From Methanosarcinales archaeon (GTDB lineage: Archaea > Halobacteriota > Syntropharchaeia > Alkanophagales > Methanospirareceae), in contig JAODGH010000028.1 of the NCBI GenBank assembly GCA_025464325.1, positions 1 through 37,353 on the forward strand: 37,353 nucleotides of DNA. The letters run 5' to 3'. The notes under the pieces are model-generated. The model saw only the letters and a list, made by a program, of their open reading frames with translations. It was not told where the DNA came from and made no database searches. Shown one piece after another: positions 11,206 through 19,807 of this stretch; within the stretch, counting starts at the first letter, position 1, and each line of letters opens with the position of its first letter. Made by a program: the position numbers and the translations under genes.

Positions 11206-11440
11206 CATAATGGATTAACGACCGCATGATGCTTATATGCTGCTAATAGCTTATAATACTCTCTATTTTGCGATCGAATGGTTTTTACTGGAAATTTGGT
11301 TGTTGTTTCAAAGGAGTATTCTGGAAAATCTCTTATGGAAAAACATCTGATGATAAAAAGCAAATATCTGTCATTAGCTTCATTCACCGGTAATACCCAT
11401 ATAATAATAAATGCACATCCGTATCTATGTTGCTATCGTA

Positions 11441-12454
11441 ATGAAAGCAGTGGCACTGTTATCCGGAGGACTGGATTCGATACTGGCGTTAAAACTGATC
11501 CTTGAACAGGGAATAGATATGGTGGCGCTGTATCTCCAGCTACCTTTTATCGAAGGTAAAAATAAAAGTAGAAGTAGAAGTAGTAGAAGTAGAAACAGAA
11601 ATGGGAGTGAGGATTATGCCAGTGCCACTGCTGAGAGACTGAATATACCGCTGATACGACTGGTTGCGGGTGATGAATACATGCAGATTTTACGCAATCC
11701 GAAATATGGCTATGGGTCCGGTATGAACCCATGTATAGACTGTCACATCTATATGCTACGCAAAGCGAAGCTGGTTGCGGAAACGCTGGGTGCTTATTTC
11801 ATCGTTACCGGCGATGTTCTTGGCGAACGTCCAATGAGCCAGTACAGGCGTGCACTGGCACTGGAAGATGAAGAAGCGGGCGTTACAGGTAAGGTTCTGC
11901 GACCGTTATCCGCGAAATTGTTACCGAAAACGATCCCGGAACGCGAGGGGTGGGTGGATCGCCGCAAACTACTTGCAATTGCAGGTAAGAGCCGAAAGCC
12001 CCAGATCGCCCTTGCGAAACGATATAATCTGAGCTATCCAGGCCCGTCTGGCGGATGCCTGCTGACATATCGCGAGTTCGCAGCCAGAGTGCGTGATATG
12101 CTGGTACATAATGAGCCATTGACGAAGAACGCGGTGAAACTGCTGAAATTGGGCAGACATTTCAGGTTCGGACATTCAAAGATAATAGTTGGCAGGAACC
12201 AGGCTGAGAACGAAATGCTGATGCAGTTACGAGAACCGGGGGATTACATCTTCGAGGTGCAGGGTTATAGCGGTCCGGTAACGCTCTTAAGAGGTGTGAA
12301 GAATAGCGATGCTGTAAACTTCGCGTCAAGACTGACGGTGAGATATTCTGACGCGGATACAGAGGCAGTGGTGGAATACCGGGATGGTAAGCCAAGGGGT
12401 AAGATCACTGCTCAGACCCTGACAGACCCGGATATCGCGCGTTTCCGGGTGTAG
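11441..12454 (+). CDS. PP-loop ATPase of the TrmU/MnmA-like tRNA 2-thiolation superfamily
   Basis: ORF opens at 11411 but the domain starts at the in-frame ATG 11441: MKAVALLSGGLDSILALKLILEQGIDMVALYLQLPF; CIDCHIYMLRKA and PGPSGGCLLT. Confidence 0.78.
   Translation: MKAVALLSGGLDSILALKLILEQGIDMVALYLQLPFIEGKNKSRSRSSRSRNRNGSEDYASATAERLNIPLIRLVAGDEYMQILRNPKYGYGSGMNPCIDCHIYMLRKAKLVAETLGAYFIVTGDVLGERPMSQYRRALALEDEEAGVTGKVLRPLSAKLLPKTIPEREGWVDRRKLLAIAGKSRKPQIALAKRYNLSYPGPSGGCLLTYREFAARVRDMLVHNEPLTKNAVKLLKLGRHFRFGHSKIIVGRNQAENEMLMQLREPGDYIFEVQGYSGPVTLLRGVKNSDAVNFASRLTVRYSDADTEAVVEYRDGKPRGKITAQTLTDPDIARFRV
11558..11601 (+). repeat. In-frame AGTAGA-type hexanucleotide repeat encoding KSRSRSSRSRNRN
   Basis: aaaagtagaagtagaagtagtagaagtagaaacagaaat inside the PP-loop CDS. 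Confidence 0.85.
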
Positions 12455-12506
12455 CGAAGTGCGGTAAGCGCAGTATTTATATATTGCCTGTCGTGATTAA
12501 CAAAAT

Positions 12507-13739
12507 ATGGCTACAATAGCGGAGAAGATACTGGAAGGCGAGACCGGTGAGATCGTAGAACGAGAAGTTGATTACATAATGGTGAATGATATAACAGGTG
12601 TACCGGCATTTGAGGTTCTCGACGAGCTCGGAGAAGAGCCGAAACGAGAGAAGATCGTTGTTGTACAGGATCATTATGTACCGAACAAGGATATTGCCTC
12701 TGCAGAGCAGGCGAAAGCGCTGCGTAACTATGCTCGGAGATACCGCATTCCCCACTATTATGAGATCGGTAGGGGTGGTATCTGCCATCAGGTAATGATA
12801 GAGGAGGGTTTTGTGGCACCGGGCAGGTTGATAATAGGTGCCGATTCTCATACCTGTTCCTATGGCGCTTTTGGTGCATTCTCAACCGGTGTGGGCTCTA
12901 CCGAGGCGGGTGCGGCAATGGCTACCGGCAGGTTATGGTTCAAAGTCCCGGCGACCCAGAAGTTCGTGGTGAACGGCGATCTTCGGAAATATGTCATGGG
13001 TAAGGACATAATTCTGCATATCATCGGGGACATAGGTGTGTCGGGCTCGTTATACATGGCGCAGGAGTACTACGGCTCGACAATAGATAATTTGAGCCTC
13101 ACGGATCGCATAACAATGGCGAATATGGCGGTCGAAGCAGGTGCAAAGGCGGGTATAGTACCGCCCGATGAAACCGTTTTCTCGTTCCTGCGTAATCGTG
13201 TCCGGGGTAATTATAAACCGGTTTATGCAGACGAAGATGCGGAATATGAGGCTATATTTGAGTATGACGCAGCGGAGATAGTTCCTACAGTTGCAAAGCC
13301 GTTCTCACCAGCCAATATCGCACCCGCGAGTGAACTGGATAATGTCCTTATAGACCAGGCGTATCTGGGCTCATGTACAAACGGCAGGATCGAAGATTTA
13401 AGAGTTGCTGCCGCTCTGTTAAACGGCAAGAAGGTTAATCCCGATGTGCGGATGATTGTGGTGCCCGCGAGTGAGCGGGTATTGAAGCAAGCGCTCGACG
13501 AGGGGTTGGTACGCATATTCGTGGATGCGGGTGCATTTATATGCGGTGCCACTTGTGGTGCATGCCTGGGTGGCTACATGGGTGTACTGGCAAAAGGTGA
13601 GCGATGCATAAGCACAACGAATCGTAACTTTGTTGGCAGGATGGGGCACAAGGACTCGGAGGTCTATCTCGCGAATCCCGCAGTAGTCGCCGCTTCCGCT
13701 ATCACCGGGCGAATAACCGACCCTTCGGACCTGGACTGA
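12507..13739 (+). CDS. leuC: 3-isopropylmalate dehydratase / homoaconitase large subunit (LeuC/HacA family)
   Basis: 410 aa; EIGRGGICHQVMIEEGFVAPGRLIIGADSHTCSYGAFGAFSTGVGSTE, YLGSCTNGRIEDL, CGATCGACLGGYMGVL, STTNRNFVGRMGH. Confidence 0.95.
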   Translation: MATIAEKILEGETGEIVEREVDYIMVNDITGVPAFEVLDELGEEPKREKIVVVQDHYVPNKDIASAEQAKALRNYARRYRIPHYYEIGRGGICHQVMIEEGFVAPGRLIIGADSHTCSYGAFGAFSTGVGSTEAGAAMATGRLWFKVPATQKFVVNGDLRKYVMGKDIILHIIGDIGVSGSLYMAQEYYGSTIDNLSLTDRITMANMAVEAGAKAGIVPPDETVFSFLRNRVRGNYKPVYADEDAEYEAIFEYDAAEIVPTVAKPFSPANIAPASELDNVLIDQAYLGSCTNGRIEDLRVAAALLNGKKVNPDVRMIVVPASERVLKQALDEGLVRIFVDAGAFICGATCGACLGGYMGVLAKGERCISTTNRNFVGRMGHKDSEVYLANPAVVAASAITGRITDPSDLD

Positions 13740-13742
13740 CTT

Positions 13743-13788
13743 AGTGACTGAGGCTGACTGAGTGGCTGAGTGGCTGAGTGGCTGACTG
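13743..13788. repeat. Short tandem repeat (GAGTGGCT)3 within a CTGA-rich tract
   Basis: gtgactgaggctgactgagtggctgagtggctgagtggctgactg between convergent leuC and MBL-fold genes. Confidence 0.9.
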
Positions 13789-13792
13789 CCCA

Positions 13793-14443
13793 TCACAAAT
13801 AAAACCGTTTTATGTACTCATAATTGCTCTCTATAGCAGCCCTGCCTCTTATAATGTTACCGTGACCGGGTAGTAGCAGCTCGGTATTTAACATCGAGAT
13901 TCTGTGTATGGAATCTCTTAGATCAGCTTCACGCCCAAAAGGCAGGTCGGTCCTTCCAATGCCATGATCGAATATAAGATCACCGGTTATCAGGAACCTC
14001 TCATCAGGCGAGTAAATGCAGATGCTATCTGGCGAATGACCCGGCGTATGCAGTATCCTCAATTCGCGATCACTACTCAGCTTCAATGTATCTCGTATAT
14101 CCATATCTGCATGGAACTCATGCCTGAAGGACATACCGAAGAACCGTGAAGATTCTTCTATCATCACATTACGATACTGTGATTGCGAGATGTGTAAAGC
14201 GATTTTAGCGTTGTACGCCTCTTTCATTGCAATAATTGCATCGTAATGGTCTGGATGGAGGTGTGTGACCGCTATGACATCAATCCTGTCGATCCTGTCA
14301 TCCTCCAGCTCCCGGAATCGCAGCTCAAGATAAGCACGCAGTCCCGGATCTATCAAAACCGAGATATCGCCCTTTATCAGGTATGTATTCGCATCGAACG
14401 GTCCCTTCTCCCTGTACCAGTATAGATTATCCAGAATTCTCAT
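13793..14443 (-). CDS. MBL-fold metallo-hydrolase
   Basis: 216 aa; VTHLHPDHYDA (HxHxDH), HTPGHSPDSICIY, LITGDLIFDHGIGRTDLPFG, LLPGHG. Confidence 0.94.
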   Translation of the reverse strand: MRILDNLYWYREKGPFDANTYLIKGDISVLIDPGLRAYLELRFRELEDDRIDRIDVIAVTHLHPDHYDAIIAMKEAYNAKIALHISQSQYRNVMIEESSRFFGMSFRHEFHADMDIRDTLKLSSDRELRILHTPGHSPDSICIYSPDERFLITGDLIFDHGIGRTDLPFGREADLRDSIHRISMLNTELLLPGHGNIIRGRAAIESNYEYIKRFYL

Positions 14444-14453
14444 GGCTCATCGT

Positions 14454-15044
14454 TTAATTGCTGATAAGTAATGGCAAAAGTGTGATGAGAAGTGATTCGA
14501 TAATAGCAGCAGCGAGAAGCAGCGGTAGTATAAGTATGAAATATACCCGCAATCCCCTCTTCAATTCTAATAACAAATGCCGCTCATTACTATGCCGAAA
14601 CAGTTCCCTGCCTAATTTCAGACCGATGGCGGTGGATAGCAGGAAAGCGGGTATCTCAAATATACCGTGTGGGATGATAGCGATAAGGATATACAAGCCC
14701 TGTCTTTGAGCGAACCAGCCGATGATACCACCATTGACGAACGCGGAGAAGATCGGGAATATGCCCGCAAACGGTCCCAGCAGAATATCCAGGAAGCAGG
14801 TGAGGCTGTTATTAAGGAATATGACGAAGAAGAACAGCAGGAATGATACCCACGCGGGGTACGAACCGCTAATGCTTTTCATGTTCTTGCTCAGTTCCTC
14901 TATCCAGCTAAGAGCCACGTTGAATAGCTCATTGAAGTACCCGAAGTAACCGATAACGCCAGAAACGAGGAATATAATGAGGACTGCAAAGACATAAAAC
15001 CTTAGAGAATGCAGATATGCACGTAGCGAAATTTCGTCTTCCAT
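14454..15044 (-). CDS. SpoIIM-like (stage II sporulation protein M family) integral membrane protein
   Basis: 196 aa, multiple TM segments; FFVIFLNNSLTCFLDILLGPFAGIFPIFSAFVNGGIIG...IPHGIFEIPAFLLSTAIGLKLG. Confidence 0.88.
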   Translation of the reverse strand: MEDEISLRAYLHSLRFYVFAVLIIFLVSGVIGYFGYFNELFNVALSWIEELSKNMKSISGSYPAWVSFLLFFFVIFLNNSLTCFLDILLGPFAGIFPIFSAFVNGGIIGWFAQRQGLYILIAIIPHGIFEIPAFLLSTAIGLKLGRELFRHSNERHLLLELKRGLRVYFILILPLLLAAAIIESLLITLLPLLISN

Positions 15045-15231
15045 CTCTGTACTACTTCTCCTCCCTTAGAGATAGCATTTGATATTATATTATCTTTTTT
15101 TTTCAGGTTTACGGTTTCTACCCGTCCCCTGTCGCAGAACGAATACCGGGGCAAGAAGTTCGAATCATATTTATTGGAATAGCAGCTTGTTATAATTGGT
15201 TTTAGATGGCAGAGCGATATAAGGCAGGTAG

Positions 15232-16569
15232 ATGTGGAGAAGGATAGTTTTATGTGGCGTTGTGTTGTTCATGCTGGTGCTTAGCTGCGCCACACTTGAG
15301 ACCAATGGCAGTGATGTCGTAAAGGACAATGCACCTGTGGTGTACGTTATACGTATAGAAGGTACGATAACAGAAGGTACGGCGATGGACGTACTTGACG
15401 GGCTGACAGAGGCTGAGGAAACGAACGCCGAAGCTGTTCTGCTTGAGATCGACACTCCGGGAGGACTGGTCAGTTCAACACTGAAGATAACGGAACGCAT
15501 AATGAATACGAAGGTGCCGGTCATCACGTATGTGACACCGAGAGGCGCGATAGCAGCCTCAGCCGGTTCATTCGTGCTCGTATCTGGCGATATAGCCGCT
15601 ATGACACCGGGTACAACAACCGGGGCGGCGATGCCGGTATCAATAGGAGTAAGCGGCAGGCACCCGGCAGATAACAAGACGGTGAAATTCTTTGCCGGGC
15701 ACATAGCGAGTATAGCAAATTCGACCGGTAAGAACGCGACACAGGCGAAACTGTTCGTCACAAAGAACGCGGTATTGAACGCGAACGATGCTCTAAAGCG
15801 GGGTATAATAGATGTAATAGCGAATACCGGGCATGATCTTATGACGAAACTGGACGGTAGAATCGTGGAGAAGGATGGCGAGAATGTAACCCTGAACACA
15901 AGATTCGCATCACTGCACTACAGGCGACCGACCACCCGTTCATATCTCTTGAAAGTGCTGAGTAATCCACAGGTAGCGATAATTCTCCTCATCGTTGGCT
16001 TGTATGGTCTTATATTCGGATTCATGTCGCCCGGTACATATGCTCCGGAGATGATAGGCGCCATATGTTTGATATTATCGCTATACGGTATGGGGCTATT
16101 CTCGGTGAATATGTTCGGTGTACTTCTGATAATAATCGCGGTAATTCTATTCATCGCCGAGGCGTTGACACCAACGTATGGTATACTCACCGCCGGCGCT
16201 ATCGCATGTCTGATAATAGGCGCACTGATATTACCAAAGGAGCCATTACTATTCGATACTCGCTGGTTCCATGGTTTCACAGTCACTGTTCTGGGTATCG
16301 CAGTTGCATCGGCTGTATTCTTCATCTTCGCCATCGGAGCTGTACTGCGAGTACGGAAGAGCCGTCCGAAGGTAGGAGGAGAAGAGCTGATCGGGCAGGT
16401 GACGAAAGCATTAACGGATATAACCGAAGATGGCGGTATGGTGAAACTACATGGAGAACTGTGGAATGCACGAACGAGTACGAATACGGAGCGTATAGAA
16501 CAAGGTACGAAGGTGGAAGTTGTGTCACGAGAAGGGTTGACATTGATCGTCAAGAAGAAGAGCGAGTAA
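15232..16569 (+). CDS. NfeD-family membrane serine protease (ClpP-class N-terminal domain)
   Basis: 445 aa; signal peptide, VVYVIRIEGTITEGTAMDVLDGLTEAEE, LLEIDTPGGLVSST, TPRGAIAASAGSFVLVSGDIAAMTPGTTTGAA, C-terminal TM plus OB-like NfeD domain. Confidence 0.93.
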   Translation: MWRRIVLCGVVLFMLVLSCATLETNGSDVVKDNAPVVYVIRIEGTITEGTAMDVLDGLTEAEETNAEAVLLEIDTPGGLVSSTLKITERIMNTKVPVITYVTPRGAIAASAGSFVLVSGDIAAMTPGTTTGAAMPVSIGVSGRHPADNKTVKFFAGHIASIANSTGKNATQAKLFVTKNAVLNANDALKRGIIDVIANTGHDLMTKLDGRIVEKDGENVTLNTRFASLHYRRPTTRSYLLKVLSNPQVAIILLIVGLYGLIFGFMSPGTYAPEMIGAICLILSLYGMGLFSVNMFGVLLIIIAVILFIAEALTPTYGILTAGAIACLIIGALILPKEPLLFDTRWFHGFTVTVLGIAVASAVFFIFAIGAVLRVRKSRPKVGGEELIGQVTKALTDITEDGGMVKLHGELWNARTSTNTERIEQGTKVEVVSREGLTLIVKKKSE

Positions 16570-16645
16570 GCTATTGGATGTTCAATATACCGGCTGAAAT
16601 AGCATTCGTTTATATAGGATCGGTGTAAATAACTAAAAGATAGAC

Positions 16646-17290
16646 ATGATAGCACCAATGCCACTTGTTGCCTTTGGATTCGGGTTATTGAGCGTGTTAT
16701 CGCCCTGTATTCTGCCAGTAATTCCGCTTATTGCTGCATATTCAACCAAATCGAGCAAACTGGTACCGGTGATGATGGGGATAGGACTCTCCATATCATT
16801 TGCAATGATGGGCATATTTGCATCTGCTTTTGGCTCGGTATTTCAGCACTACAGGTTAATGCTGCAGGTTGCTGGTGGTGTTCTGATCATATTCCTCGGC
16901 TTATGCATGATGTTCAGCGGATTGGAACGTAAGATAGGGTCGTTGATACCTGCGAAGGGGTTTACCGGGCGGATACACATGGACGAAACTGGTAAGGCAG
17001 GTGGCTTAATGCTCGGGCTATCGCTTGGTATTGTGTGGACACCATGTATAGGATCCATACTTGGGGCGATACTCACGATGGTTGCTGTTGAGGGAGACAT
17101 ACTGTATGGAGCATTTCTGCTCGTTATCTATTCGCTGGGCCTGGTACTGCCCTTGCTTGCCATTGCGTATACCACACGGTTCACATTGAAACCGTTTGTC
17201 CGGTACAGTATGAAAATAAGGACCGTTTCCGGGTTCATACTTGTAATAGTGGGTTCGTATTTCCTGTACAGTGCGGCATACGCATTTTGA
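16646..17290 (+). CDS. ccdA: Cytochrome c biogenesis protein CcdA/DsbD-like transmembrane protein
   Basis: 214 aa; FGLLSVLSPCILPVIPLI and SLGIVWTPCIGSILGAIL paired Cys motifs, six predicted TM segments. Confidence 0.92.
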   Translation: MIAPMPLVAFGFGLLSVLSPCILPVIPLIAAYSTKSSKLVPVMMGIGLSISFAMMGIFASAFGSVFQHYRLMLQVAGGVLIIFLGLCMMFSGLERKIGSLIPAKGFTGRIHMDETGKAGGLMLGLSLGIVWTPCIGSILGAILTMVAVEGDILYGAFLLVIYSLGLVLPLLAIAYTTRFTLKPFVRYSMKIRTVSGFILVIVGSYFLYSAAYAF

Positions 17291-17403
17291 ATGGGTTGTA
17301 TCTGGTAAAGCGATTTTTGCGCTGCCATACCCCGCTCACTTTACAGATCGCGTTTTAGAAAAGATGGCTCAAACACGATAATTTACATCATAACAACTGA
17401 AGG

Positions 17404-17411
17404 TTTATATA
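17404..17411 (+). promoter_or_regulatory. TATA box upstream of the TRAM-domain gene
   Basis: TTTATATA ~26 nt upstream of the putative transcript start near 17433. Confidence 0.55.
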
Positions 17412-17419
17412 CACCGCAC

Positions 17420-17453
17420 TCCTATTAGGAGATGATACCAGACTGGTGGTATC
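17420..17453 (+). promoter_or_regulatory. Palindrome TCCTA-t-TAGGA followed by 5' leader hairpin GATACCA-gactgg-TGGTATC
   Basis: Perfect inverted repeats at 17420-17430 and 17434-17453, upstream of a strong GGAGGT ribosome-binding site. Confidence 0.6.
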
Positions 17454-17475
17454 GGTTAAAAAGGAGGTTTTAGGT

Positions 17476-17691
17476 ATGGAATATAGGGAAAGAAGGGGAC
17501 CGATCTCCCCTGTAAACGTAGGCGACGTCTATGACGTGAAGATAGAAGATGTTGGAAGAGAAGGCGACGGTATAGCACGAGTAGAAGGATTCGTCGTGTT
17601 TGTACCAAACACGAAGAAAGGGGATAACGTAAAGGTACGAATATCTAAAGTGTCAAGGCGTGTAGGATTTGGGGAAGTAGTATCGGAATAA
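17476..17691 (+). CDS. TRAM-domain protein (archaeal cold-shock/RNA-chaperone type)
   Basis: In-frame ATG 17476 after GGAGG: MEYRERRGPISPVNVGDVYDVKIEDVGREGDGIARVEGFVVFVPNTKKGDNVKVRISKVSRRVGFGEVVSE; supplied ORF starts at 17446. Confidence 0.93.
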   Translation: MEYRERRGPISPVNVGDVYDVKIEDVGREGDGIARVEGFVVFVPNTKKGDNVKVRISKVSRRVGFGEVVSE

Positions 17692-17716
17692 AAGAGTTCG
17701 GTTACGCTTCTGTTTT

Positions 17717-17762
17717 CATCCTTTTATTTTTTATTTTGTTTTTATTTTTATTATTTATTATT
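17717..17762 (+). terminator. T-rich archaeal-type terminator downstream of the TRAM gene
   Basis: tcatccttttattttttattttgtttttatttttattatttattatt immediately after the gene. Confidence 0.6.
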
Positions 17763-17803
17763 ACGTACAAATGTGGGTTCGGTTACGCCTACTGAAACCT
17801 GTT

Positions 17804-19015
17804 TTATCGCCGGTAAGCCTCAGCTATAATTCTTGAGACGTATTTCGCCAGTGCCACGATGGTCAGTATGGGTGGAGCGCCCGGAACCGCGGGCAATACC
17901 GATGCATCTGCAACGTATAACCCGCTCACTTCGGTCTCAAGATAACGGTCAACAGCGATACCGATCCTCGCGGTACCGCCCGGATGTGCACCCCTCAGCG
18001 GGGTAGCCACAAGCGATGAAGGATGAACACCCGCTTCTGTCAGAATGGCACCCGCAACAGAGGCACCTTCTGACAGATGCATCGCGTCACGGTTTGTTAT
18101 ACCCTTCTCCACTTTATCCGCTCCCGCCACAGTGCCTACCGCTTCGTCCTTTATCTTAACCATAAGTCCGAGGATGTCGCGTGGTGAGACATCAAACCCT
18201 TTTTTCGCTATTGCATCCACGAGATGACGTGAAAAATGGGGATAAATCATAAAATCATCAAATTTTATAGCTGCATTCATGGTTATCTCCTCGTTGAACC
18301 CAATCCCTTTGAGAACGCCACCTATCGTTAAGAAGGTATCAACGAATAACGAATTTGATGTTTCGGGTAACCCGAGCCTTCTCAACAGCAGAGGTGTCTC
18401 TAAAGCGCCGGCAGAAAGAACCACGGTATCATCGGTAAATACCTTATCGCCGCTTCTAACACCCATCACCTCGCCACCTTTTACCATCACCTCTTCAACC
18501 TGCATACCCGTGATTATCCTCGCACCATCATCCTTAGCCGCCTCGATAAAGCGCAAAGCACTCCATTTTGCGCCCGCGGGACAGCCAAAAGTGCATCGTC
18601 CGTCAGATCGGCATTTTTCGGTATTTATAAACTTTGGCATACGCTCCACCACGAAACCAAGCGCCTCAGCCGCAGCTACAATCTTGCCTGTGCCATAACC
18701 CGTAAAAGCGTCGGGTAGAACAGTGACACCGAGCTCATGCTCCGTTTCTTCTAAATATCGGCTCAGGTTGACCCCTTTTTGATTCAACTCCTCTTCCAGA
18801 CACCGCACCCCGTTGCCTGCGGAGACCACCGTCGTACCACCCAGACAGATGGTTCGCATGACTTTCACTTCAGAATCGGTATTCGCGTAGCATCTAAACG
18901 CATCTTTCTCCGCTACTTCTGGTCCTTTCTCTATCAGAGTTACCCTGATGCCCTCCTCAGCCAGTTCCCTGGCTACCGTTGCACCTCCCGCACCAGAGCC
19001 CACAACTATTACCAT
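17804..19015 (-). CDS. GMC-type FAD-dependent oxidoreductase
   Basis: MVIVVGSGAGGATVARELAEEGIRVTLIEKG, CTFGCPAGAKWSALRFIEAA, VVLSAGALETPLLLRRLGL, HPGGTARIG, LYVADASVLPAVPGAPPILTIVALA; start trimmed from ORF 17804..19120 because its N-terminus overlaps the livF-like CDS. Confidence 0.9.
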   Translation of the reverse strand: MVIVVGSGAGGATVARELAEEGIRVTLIEKGPEVAEKDAFRCYANTDSEVKVMRTICLGGTTVVSAGNGVRCLEEELNQKGVNLSRYLEETEHELGVTVLPDAFTGYGTGKIVAAAEALGFVVERMPKFINTEKCRSDGRCTFGCPAGAKWSALRFIEAAKDDGARIITGMQVEEVMVKGGEVMGVRSGDKVFTDDTVVLSAGALETPLLLRRLGLPETSNSLFVDTFLTIGGVLKGIGFNEEITMNAAIKFDDFMIYPHFSRHLVDAIAKKGFDVSPRDILGLMVKIKDEAVGTVAGADKVEKGITNRDAMHLSEGASVAGAILTEAGVHPSSLVATPLRGAHPGGTARIGIAVDRYLETEVSGLYVADASVLPAVPGAPPILTIVALAKYVSRIIAEAYRR

Positions 19016-19022
19016 CTCAAAT

Positions 19023-19721
19023 TTACCCGCCAAGATACAGCCGTTTGACCTCTTCGTTCTCGAGTAACCGCTTAGCTTCGCCTTCAAATCGCTTCTTACC
19101 CGTCTCCAGGACATAACCACGGTGACTCACGGATAACGCCATCTTCGCGTTTTGCTCCACGACCAGCAGAGATGTACCCAGTTCATTGATCTCCACGATC
19201 TTATTGAAGAGCACATCCCGCAGTTTAGGTGAAAGCCCGCTTGAGGGTTCATCGAGTAATAGCAACGCGGGCATGAGGATCAGTGCCCTGCCCACCGCTA
19301 CCATCTTCTGCTCACCACCGCTCATGGTACCCACTTTCTGCGTACGTTTGTTCTTCAGTTCCGGGAAGATTGTAAACACCTCCTCAAGCCCCTCTTCGAA
19401 CCTGTCACGCTGTATGAACGCGCCCATCTCCAGATTCTCCAGAACGGTTAGTGAGGGAAATACGTTCCTCTCCTGTGGCACATATCCCATTCCCGCCTGT
19501 ACTATCCTGTCGGTTCTCAATCGTGAAATGTCCTTATCTCTAAACATTATTTTACCACTTCTCAACTTCACGAGCCCGAAGATCGTCTTCATTAATGTGG
19601 ATTTGCCCGAACCATTCGGACCTATTATGGTGACTATCTCGTCTTTGCCAACCTCGATCGATACACCTTTGATTATGTCCACGTCCGTATAGCCAGAAAC
19701 CACATCTATCAGTTTCAGCAT
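19023..19721 (-). CDS. livF: Branched-chain amino acid-type ABC transporter ATP-binding protein (LivF-like)
   Basis: 232 aa; GPNGSGKSTLMKTIFGL, GYVPQERNVFPSLTVLENLEMGAF, MSGGEQKMVAVGRALILMPALLLLDEPSSGLSP. Confidence 0.94.
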   Translation of the reverse strand: MLKLIDVVSGYTDVDIIKGVSIEVGKDEIVTIIGPNGSGKSTLMKTIFGLVKLRSGKIMFRDKDISRLRTDRIVQAGMGYVPQERNVFPSLTVLENLEMGAFIQRDRFEEGLEEVFTIFPELKNKRTQKVGTMSGGEQKMVAVGRALILMPALLLLDEPSSGLSPKLRDVLFNKIVEINELGTSLLVVEQNAKMALSVSHRGYVLETGKKRFEGEAKRLLENEEVKRLYLGG

Positions 19722-19774
19722 CTCACGCCTGTTAGTTAGATTGGCTACAATAAGAAAAGAAATGAAATGAAGTG

Positions 19775-19807
19775 AAAAAAAGAAAAAAAGGAGAAATGCA
19801 ATTCTCC
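19775..19807 (-). terminator. Stem-loop plus U-tract terminator
   Basis: Minus strand reads GGAGAA-ttgcat-TTCTCC followed by TTTTTTTCTTTTTTT. Confidence 0.65.

Noticed and set aside
11162-11311. Possible CRISPR because of a repeated unit ending in TTTCAA
   Set aside because: Only two copies, 14 nt long, no regular spacers and no cas genes.
11196-11387. 63-aa minus-strand ORF upstream of the transposase remnant
   Set aside because: Not in frame with the remnant and no recognisable motif; may be part of the decayed element but I cannot support it.
15115-15165. CCCC…GGGG stem-like segment upstream of the NfeD gene
   Set aside because: Only a 4-bp stem with a long loop; expected by chance.
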